This document shows, piece after piece, positions 56,335 to 64,000 of a stretch of DNA of 64,000 nucleotides. The notes under the pieces were generated by a model. That model worked only from the letters and a program-made list of their open reading frames with translations. It searched no databases and was not told the origin of the DNA. Source of the DNA: Corynespora cassiicola (Eukaryota; Ascomycota; Dothideomycetes; Pleosporales; Corynesporascaceae); assembly GCA_022059125.1 (NCBI GenBank), contig JAEUWY010000013.1:248001-312000 (forward strand). The letters are read 5' to 3'. A program made the position numbers and the translations under genes. How positions within the stretch are numbered: the stretch's first letter is position 1; every line of letters begins with the position of its first letter.

Positions 56335-57525
56335 TCATGACTTCTTCTTGCCTTGAGCTTCAGTATCCGATAATTCACGAATGAATACCTTGATGGCGCC
56401 GTCGGGGACATCTTGGACATCGTCATGGAATGAAGGGCTCACACCAACGGCCATGTACCTTCCGTCAGCAGAAAAGGCAATCGTCGCAATGTCGGCCGGG
56501 AATTTCTGGTATTGACGAATCCTCCTCTTCGCTACCGCATCCCAGAGAGCAACAAATCCGTCACCGCCTCCAGTCGCGAAAGTACCATGGACAGGGTGGA
56601 AGGCGAGGGCATGGACCGGGTAAATGATGTCTTCGCCGTCGACGGTCTGACGGTGGCACTTGAAGGCGTACTTGCGGGACTGAGACTCCTCGGACGGATC
56701 AAACCACTCCACGGCCACTCGTCCCTCGATGGAAGAGCTCGAGTAGCCCGCATCATTTGGCATACAAGCGACTGCCCTCGTCATGTATTTCATAGAACTC
56801 TCGCGTTGCTGCCAAGGTTCAACGTGCACGTCGCCGCCCTGCTGAGTTGCCTGTGCGAGGGCATCAAGCTCGTAGATGTTAACTGAGCGGGACGACATTG
56901 CGACGACGAGCTTTGTGGACGACAAAGACATAGAGAAGGCCTTAGAGGGCAACTTGACAACTGCAAATTCGCCGGGCGTGTCTAAGTTGTGCAGGTGGAG
57001 TGAGCAATCCCATGACGACGATACAAGCATGTTGTACTTCTGGCAGAAAACAACATTGCGGACGCCCTGCTCGTGGGTAGACAAGATGGTCTGCGCGCCC
57101 GATCGCAGGTCGATTCTGCGATTGTTAGCCAAAATGAAAGGTCCAGTGACACGATGCGCAGCTTACCTTCGCACTTCCCAGTCTAGGCCACAGCTGAATG
57201 CCTCATCATCGCTGCGACCGAAGCAAACATCCATTACCGGGGAGGGGTGTTCGAACTTTTGGAGGAGCTTGCCTCCAGGCTCAGCCTGCGTGTCGTAGAG
57301 ATAAACATGCCTATCCCATGAAGATACGAGGAGGCGTGCATTCGAAGTGGGCGAGAACTTGATAGCCGTGATACCCTCGGTGGGGTTTTGGGCGAGCTCG
57401 AATTGGTCTTAAAATGTTGTAAGCTTGGGTTCCAGCGGCTTAAAGAACGCCTGGAGGTCGATCTCCCACTCGGCGTCCGGTTCAAGTTGGGGGTTAGACC
57501 GTGCTGTGGAGCACTTACTGGACAT
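56335..57525 (-). CDS. bub3: Mitotic checkpoint WD-repeat protein Bub3
   Basis: Three exons, 57525-57519 (only 7 nt: ATG, TCC, A), 57407-57167 and 57115-56335, with introns of 111 and 51 nt, give 342 aa. Bub3 recruits Bub1 and BubR1-type proteins to phosphorylated Spc105 at unattached kinetochores. The join gives MSNQFELAQNPTEGITAI, and then WD-type blades LLVSSWDRHVYLYD, FSCGLDWEVRRIDL, MLVSSSWDCSLHLHN and FATGGGDGFVALWDA. GRVAVEWFDPS and YAFKCHR are Bub3-specific signatures, with FHPVHGTFATGGGDG after them. The micro-exon start is supported by a perfect GTAAGT donor and phase; the acceptor TTTTAAG is weak. It is divergent from Gpn2. Confidence 0.92.
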
Positions 57526-57799
57526 GGTGCCAACGTTATTTCTTGCTGCAAGTTGTGCAATCAGCAAGCTCTGTCGGACCTTGGGGGAGGAAGAATGCGG
57601 GTCGCGAGAGAAGGTAAGAGGGTCGAGGCGTGTTGACAAGGGAAGAACCTCCGGCCAAACTCCGCAAAACAACAGAGCTGTCGGAACAATAGTTTTTCCG
57701 CTGCCCCGCCATATCCCGGAGCTCCCCTCCCATGTTTCGATTTCTCCCCTTTTGCCTGGCGCAACCGGCGTGTGGTCCTTGGGTCTCGTTTCCACAATC
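57526..57799. promoter_or_regulatory. Shared 274-bp promoter bub3/gpn2
   Basis: The two divergent ATGs are only 274 bp apart, so the promoters must overlap. No TATA box seen. Frames that extend Gpn2 upstream are open but start without ATG in family context. Confidence 0.5.
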
Positions 57800-59039
57800 A
57801 TGCCGTTCGCGCAGCTAGTCATAGGGCCGCCAGGCTCTGGCAAGTCGACTTATTGCGATGGCATGCACCAATTCATGACCGCCATCGAGCGCAAATGCTC
57901 CGTCGTAAACCTCGATCCTGCGAACGACCATACATCATACCCTGTCGCCCTAGATGTGAGAGATCTCGTTACAATTGACGAGATAATGGAGCAGGAGGAA
58001 CTAGGACCAAACGGCGGAATTCTATATGCACTCGAGGAGCTGGAACAAAACTTTGAATGGCTTGAGGAAGGGTTGAAAGCACTCGGAGGTACATTCTCTC
58101 CGCGCGTTTTCACCCGTGAACACATTCTGATTTAATACAGATGACTATATTCTCTTCGACTGTCCGGGCCAAGTCGAGTTGTTCACACACCACTCCTCAC
58201 TGCGGAACATTTTCTTCCGCCTGCAAAAACTCGGGTATAGAGTACTCTCCCACCACTCATACAACTAGACTTCTACTGACCTGTCGTAGTTAGTAGTCGT
58301 GCACCTCACTGATTCCATCGTCCTCTCACGCCCGTCGTTATATGTGTCCTCATTACTACTTGCTCTGCGCAGTATGCTACAGATGGACCTACCACATCTA
58401 AATGTCCTGACCAAGATCGATAATCTGAGAAACTATCAAGAGCTACCATTCAACCTTGATTACTATACCGAAGTCCAAGACCTCAATTACCTGCTACCGT
58501 ACTTGAATAAGGAGCAAACATCAGGAATACCAGGCCCTGCCGGAGGGAAGGCTACAGACGAGTTGGATGAGGATGAAGACGAACCCACTTCAAAGTTCTC
58601 GGCGCTCAATAAGGCCATCGTCGAACTAGTCGAGGACTTTGCTTTGGTCGGCTTTGAAACCCTAGCGGTCGAGGACAAGAAGAGTATGATGGCCTTGCTG
58701 CGAGCTATTGACCGAGCAGGCGGGTATGCATTCGGTGGCGCTGAAGGCGCGAACGATACAGTTTGGCAGATGGCAATGCGACAGGATGCTGTCACAATGG
58801 ACGCAAGAGATGTCCAAGAACGTTGGTTAGATCGGCGAGACGAACTAGACGAAGAGGAGCGGAAGGCTTGGGCAGAGGAGAGTGGGCACATTGAGCGTGA
58901 ACCACACCAATCTCCAAAGAAGGCCGAGGCTCCCAAAAAATCTCCAAATGGCGGCGATGAAGAAATGGATGACCTGGAAGAAATGAGGCAATTCATGGAG
59001 AAAAAACAAGGTAGCGGCATTAATGTGGTAAGGAAGTAG
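57800..59039 (+). CDS. gpn2: GPN-loop GTPase Gpn2
   Basis: Three exons, 57800-58088, 58141-58241 and 58290-59039, with introns of 52 nt (GTACAT..ACAG) and 48 nt (GTACTC..GTAG), give 379 aa. GPN GTPases assist assembly and nuclear import of RNA polymerase II. The P-loop is GPPGSGKST near the N-terminus, the family-defining Gly-Pro-Asn loop is LGPNGGI (~68-70), and the G3 motif is DCPGQVELFTH, rebuilt by the first splice. The base-specificity motif is TKIDN. VVVHLTDS follows the second splice. The C-terminal tail is acidic and Lys-rich (SPKKAEAPKKSPNGGDEEMD). The Gpn2 rather than Gpn1/3 call rests on ILYALEELEQNFEWLEEGL and overall length. Confidence 0.9.
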
Positions 59040-59362
59040 TCGCGAGTGAATCTACCCATTCAGAATACCCTTATGTAGCCTAAAATCAAGTATTTTTTGT
59101 GAAATAGCGAGCCTGGATATCGTTCTATTTGTCTGCGTGAGTTATGAGTGAAGTGCTCTGCTTAACCCCTCTATAGATCTAAGGCTCCGACCGGCCCCCC
59201 TCTAGGCGATGTTACTCCCCCTACAATCAACTGTATCAGCCAACCAAGAGCAGAACCACATACAGCTTATTAATTTTAGATACCTTGACATCAGGATTCA
59301 AGCCCCTACTTAGCGTCGTGCACGTCTGCTCCTTACTCAGACCAGACTATACCTAGGTACTC
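59040..59362. other. Intergenic region
   Basis: 323 bp; the ACCTAGGTAC element near 59351-59360 is similar to the core of the palindrome at 36338. Nothing else seen. Confidence 0.35.
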
Positions 59363-60981
59363 ATGGGTAAACGTCAACGCCCCCTTATCGATAACGTCTG
59401 TCTTGGCGAGGATTCACCCAAAGTTCACCCTCCCATCAAGAAACGAAGGCCTCTTTTGTTGTACGAGGAGGACAAGGTGCCGTGGACCCCGCCAAGATCA
59501 AGAGTCATGTCGGAGCTTCTGAGCTTCATACTCAAGCACGAAGAAGCCTTTCAGACGTAAGCAGTGTTCCCTGTTTACTCGTTTGTTTTGCCGCATCCCG
59601 CTAACAACGTCACAGGCGCGGTCGACTCACGTCGCTGTATTCCGACTTTTCCCACCAGCTCGAGACGAACCCTGAAAGCTTCTACGCGAACCTGCATGTA
59701 TGGAAAAAGGCCTTTGCGGACGCCGCGCGCGGGGGTGCCGTCGTGACCCAGGGAAACACCAGGGACCTCCTCAGCGTCCGGAGCGGAGAGGAGCTGGCTA
59801 GAGCGCTACATCACAAGGAGCATGGCGTGCCGGTCTGCCTTTCTGCTGTGTTCAGAGATGCCATAAAGAAGGGAGAAATGGTCGACGCTGGCCATTTTCT
59901 CAGGTCAGAAGCAAGCATCTACCACAGCTCATGGATACCGAGTGTTGGGGATGTCGCCCGTTGGGCTGCACAGTGGGGCCTCAAGAAGCTCGGAGTCGTG
60001 CATGAGCCTCAGTTCGGGGACAAACTAGGAGTAGCCACTTTTGTGATTGTTAAAAACGTAGAGGCTGCTGCGGACAAGCTGTTACAGAACGCCCCGGTTC
60101 AGAACTCAAACGTGGATCGCGTCCTCTCCAAGGTGGATTTCGTGAGAAGATACTCCAACATACTTAACGACGTGTATCCCCTCACGGACAGCGACTTCGA
60201 GGTCCTTCTCACACATCTTGAGCGCGATAAGCAGGCGATCTCATACAATGGAGACATTATCAAGTTCAAGTCTGAGAACGAATCGGCCCCAACGCCTATC
60301 ACAAAGGAGGACATTGCCGTTGTTCAGCTACGGGATACCTTGTACAGAATCAAAGAGCAGGTTCCAGCTCTGGACAGAAAGATAGCCGAGGCTGACCGAG
60401 AGGTGCGCGAGGCCTTGAAGACCAAACAAATGTCCCGCGCAAAGTCAGCATTGCGGTCAAAGAAGCTCGCCGAGTCCTTCCTCTCCCAGCGAACAGAGAC
60501 TGCGCTAGAACTGGAGGGTGTCTTCATTAAGCTACAGCAAGCTGTAGACCAGGTCGAGATCGTTGCCGCCATGCAAGCCGGTGCTGCCGCAATGAAGGGT
60601 CTTCATGAAAAAGTGGGTGGCGCAGAAGGCGTCCAGGGTGTTGTCGACGCCCTCAACGAACAAATGGCAACTACCGAAGAAATCTCCAGTATCATCAATG
60701 AGTCTAATCAACCAGTTGACGAATCCGAAATCGAAGATGAGCTCGAGGCCTTGGAGCACGCCGAGAAGGAGAAAGCAGACCAGGAAGAAGCCGCAAAGAC
60801 CGCAGCCAGAATCGCTCGACTGGAAGAGGCCGAGAAGGATCTCAGGGAGAAGGAGGAGGGGAAGAGCGATTTGGATATCAACAGAGCATCCGCGAAACTC
60901 TCACAGCTATCGGTCAACCATGAAGAGGAAGAAGAAGAGGGCGAGGAAGAGAACAAGAGGAAGGAACTTGTACCGGCATAA
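59363..60981 (+). CDS. chm7: ESCRT-III-like protein Chm7 (SNF7 family)
   Basis: Two exons, 59363-59556 and 59616-60981, across a 59-nt intron (GTAAGC..ACAG, phase 2), give 519 aa; a start at the second ATG, 59507 (MSELLSFILKHEEAF), gives 471 aa and may be the true one because the extra 48 residues are basic and not family-like. Chm7 acts in nuclear-envelope surveillance with ESCRT-III. The N-terminal winged-helix-like part has LTSLYSDFSHQLETNPE and FYANLHVWKKAF. The C-terminal half is the SNF7 coiled coil (LRDTLYRIKEQVPALDRKIA, AKSALRSKKLAESFLSQR, VEIVAAMQAGAAAMKGLHEK). The end is extremely acidic (EEEEEEGEEENKR). Confidence 0.88.
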
Positions 60982-63900
60982 TATATCACAGCACGTTCAA
61001 TATGCACAAAGCAAGGAGTTTGGAGTCCTAGAGGTCTATATTGGAATAAGTCATGCAACTGGTATATAGCATGCTGCTTGCATTTAGCGTATCAGGCGTT
61101 CCTCAAAGCAAATACACAAATATTCCCAAAACTCCTATCCCATGCATGACATCCATGTGCCATACGCATGTCCCTCGCCCAGCACAGCATGTCCCTCTAC
61201 CATCTCCCTACCTTCCTTCTTGGATAGCTTTGGGGGTGACGTTCATGATAATGTTCCCTGTTTACTGACCCAAGAGAAGAAACACCCTCCTCCTATATGA
61301 ACAACCCCCCAGGCTTACTCCCTTTCCCTCCTTTCGCTCTTTGCTTTCCATACCCAACCTTCAGAACATTGCATCTCTGCTATCCTCTCAAGTCTCCTGG
61401 AAAGTTCCACCCAACACTGCGAACAATGGCCCACCACAGGCCTCGGCACCTCGCGCAGCGGCGCGCACGGAATGCCCATGATTCGGCTCGGCGCGCGGTC
61501 GCAAAGGTGCATTGTACCTCTCTCGCGCGGTAAAGCATGGCGGCACGCTACGTACGTCGGGATGTGGAGTTGGCACATTTTTGGTGTTGTGCTGCGGGTG
61601 CGCGCTGCTGGCGATGGACGATGGTGGTGGCGGTTGCTGTTGTTGTGTGGTTTGTGGCGGGCGACCTACTACGATCGAAGGCGCACGGATACCAGTATCG
61701 TGCGGAGGAGGTATGAGAGCGGATGTGCGTTTGCAGATGGCGTGCTGGGGAGGGGTGGGGACCAACGGACTTGTTCTGTGGGAGCTGTGTGGTGGGAAGA
61801 AAGAGAGGTTGGAGGAATGGGAGCAGTAGACATATTTATATTGAAGGGCATTGGAGTGAAAGAGCTATTGCGTGATGCGGTGAGCCGTGGTGGTGTTGAT
61901 GGTGATGGTGAAAAGGCGGGAAGTACCAAGGTGGCTGGCGTAGTCACTGACGCTTCAGGCACCGATAAGAATAGCAGAACTATCCAAACTCTTTTGAGGT
62001 TCTTCTGAATGTGCTTTATTACTGAAAAAGATGATTAGCTCCTTTGTCAATGCTGTCGGCTGATGCTGTGGTCTCGCTGAACATTGCGAGTAAAGCTTCA
62101 TTCCTACAAAAGACCTATCACTCAAGCCTAATGTTGGAAGGAGATATGCATTCTCCATGGAAAATCTACGTATAATTTTCCTAAATGTGGTGATTATGAA
62201 CATTATGGATTTTCAAAAAAACCTTTAGCTAATCTGAATTTTGGTCTGAAGGTCATTAAATATCCTTACCTGAAGAGGAATACTTAATGCCATCAACCTA
62301 AAGTTATCATTTAAGGTTTTTATAGTATAATCATAACAACTAGCTCGATTGTGTTTTAGTCTCTTCCTGTTTCAGCCTGAGAATATCCATCATGATCCAG
62401 CCATTTCCTAGGCATGGAGGACTCATCCTGCATTCATCATTAACCTCGTAGCGGGAAAACGTAAGTGCAGTTTCTATCTACGCATCAACTGTGGGTTGCA
62501 AATTTTGTACCTCTTCACTTTCGATCGTATTCACTTTTCTCTTAAAGGGCAAGGTGTTAACAGCTTTAAGTCCGTTTTTTCAGAGCAGTGGATGTTGCGG
62601 CTACATCTGATAAGGACACGATGTATGTATATGATGGGCATAGAAACCTAGAAGTAAACAAAGATAACACAGAAGTGGACATAAACATTGGGATTTCTGT
62701 AAATTCTGAAAGACACATGGAATTAATGTTCTTTACGGTAGTGTGCAAATCATTGCGTAGTGTGAATTGGCATGGCATCCCAAATCGGTTTCAAAACAGA
62801 GCTGTTGAATTATTGGTCATAATAGTTTGAATAGCTCTGACAAGCCCTATGGGTAGGTGGTGCTTGGCAATCGATTGACCCCGGTGGTATATGCGTCAGA
62901 TGTGTGACGCGTTGGAATGTTTGTGACCTCCACATCGAAACAGTTAAATTCAAACACACACTAGTAAACCGACACAATTCTTGCCAATTTTGTCATTTCC
63001 CAACATTTTGCTGACGTTCCACTACCTCAGTTATGGGTAGCACGAGTCTACAGTCACTGCAAAAAGATTCTGTAAAGTCCGTACCACTGAACTTCAAACT
63101 CTATTCGTTCTCATTTCGTTTAAACCTTCAGTTCGATTACATTGCGCATATAAAACCATACATGATACTGTTAATCACCCGACCTTGACACAAGCTCCAC
63201 AGTTTGCTAATACCCACCGGGACAAGCCCTTCCAAGAGCCTGGGCGCAGACAAGCCAAATCCGGGGTGCGTTCGGCTATAATCCGACGTTATCGCCTCAA
63301 TATATCTTCGAAATACCATTGGCAAGATGAACTCAATCCCTCTACTATTGGTGCGACATTCCCCGGAATCCTTTGTGTAGCTGCAATTCTCCGGTACCCC
63401 GGATCAAGGGTTATACGAAGAGCACACCGGCTAGGAGTTGGGCAGGCTGTCTTGTGGTCGGAAGCAGTCAAGCGTTGGGCGGCGACGAGACAGACAAGAG
63501 TATATTGAAAGATATCTAGTCAATGTTACTTTCGGCGCGGAGCCGGCAGAGAGGTGATAATGTGCGATGTAGCCAAGAAAATCATATGAAAGAGGTTAAA
63601 TAATAGATCTCTCAGTTACAGTTGACATTACAACCTTCTTGTCATTGATCCCCGACTTTGTTAGTTGCTCAGAAACTTGGAACGTAATGATATCTTTCGG
63701 CCCGAAAAAGTGTTCTCGAATGGTTCTATTGCATCAGAGATATGCGACCGGCAAAATACCCTTCGTGAGACTATTCTCGATATGATCGTCCTGATGGCTA
63801 CCCCACTATATTAGTGGAATGAATGCTTGAGCTGCTTGACGTGGATGATCAATCTTGTTATTGATCAACATGTTGATCACCCGAGATTTCTGGAGGGAAG

Positions 63901-64000
63901 AGTGCTGGACATGTTTGTCCACACCATGGGAAAGAAGAGGGTAGGATGGTTTCTAAACATGTTTGTTGCATGGCGCATCTCCACCAGTCCCTTCATTTCC
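60982..64000. other. 3-kb right end without a supported gene
   Basis: 61.3-61.9 kb is GC- and repeat-biased with frames of Arg/His/Gly-rich or Pro/Ser-rich composition. From about 62.0 kb the sequence is AT-rich with only short frames. A 107-codon open frame at 63185-63508 (plus) and an 80-codon one at 62588-62830 (plus) have ordinary composition but no recognisable features; the first lacks an ATG start. The region may hold a decayed element or the edge of a gene outside the window. Confidence 0.35.

Noticed and set aside
61472..62008. 178-codon plus-strand frame at the right end
   Set aside because: Overlaps competing frames on both strands, Gly/Arg/Val-rich, first codons ambiguous, no recognisable motif.
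63185..63508. 107-codon open frame
   Set aside because: No ATG at its start and no acceptor that clearly feeds it; kept only as a note in the right-end entry.

Overview
The window is nuclear DNA of a filamentous ascomycete (Pezizomycotina). Most genes carry short spliceosomal introns of about 45-110 nt with GT..AG ends and CTAAC/CTGAC-like branch sites. There is a Zn(II)2Cys6 activator, an intron-containing tRNA-Val, and fungal core genes (Spc25, Rrn6, Bub3, Gpn2, Chm7, Yvc1, the Ura2-type pyrimidine enzyme). I cannot fix the class; Dothideomycetes or Eurotiomycetes would both fit.

Left end (0-5.7 kb): kinetochore Spc25 and the Pol I initiation factor Rrn6 are head to head, followed by a DUF3237 protein. 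From 6.0 to 10.9 kb comes a block of three lineage-specific genes. Each has an N-terminal globular part and a C-terminal coiled coil, with unusual gene structures. From 11 to 19.5 kb lie a Zn2Cys6 regulator, a DUF2306 membrane protein, a CmcJ/AsaB-like oxygenase and a Mup1-type methionine/amino-acid permease.

The middle (19.5-36.1 kb) is accessory: an F-box/Cys-rich protein and its dead paralogue, a six-cysteine secreted miniprotein, a P450 with a GC-AG intron inside its heme motif, a four-helix membrane protein, a GH13 alpha-glucosidase, a gene interrupted by one UGA, and two orphan genes. Intergenic stretches here are long and gene decay is visible.

The right half (36.8-61 kb) is mostly conserved housekeeping. 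It holds a GH15 glucoamylase-like protein, the vacuolar TRP channel Yvc1, the multifunctional carbamoyl-phosphate synthase/aspartate transcarbamoylase, tRNA-Val(AAC), a longin R-SNARE, Pop5, a hypothetical gene, Bub3 head to head with Gpn2, and the ESCRT-III-like Chm7. The last 3 kb hold no gene I can support.

Functional links: the GH13 and GH15 enzymes, and possibly the MAL-type Zn2Cys6 factor, point to maltose/starch use. Spc25 and Bub3 both act at kinetochores; Rrn6, Pop5, Gpn2 and the tRNA belong to RNA polymerase and RNA-processing biology. The most unusual observation is that the pyrimidine multienzyme appears to lack the whole dihydroorotase-like domain that separates its CPSase and ATCase parts in the family members I know. 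All exon borders were set by eye from splice consensus plus reading-frame phase and are unconfirmed by RNA.
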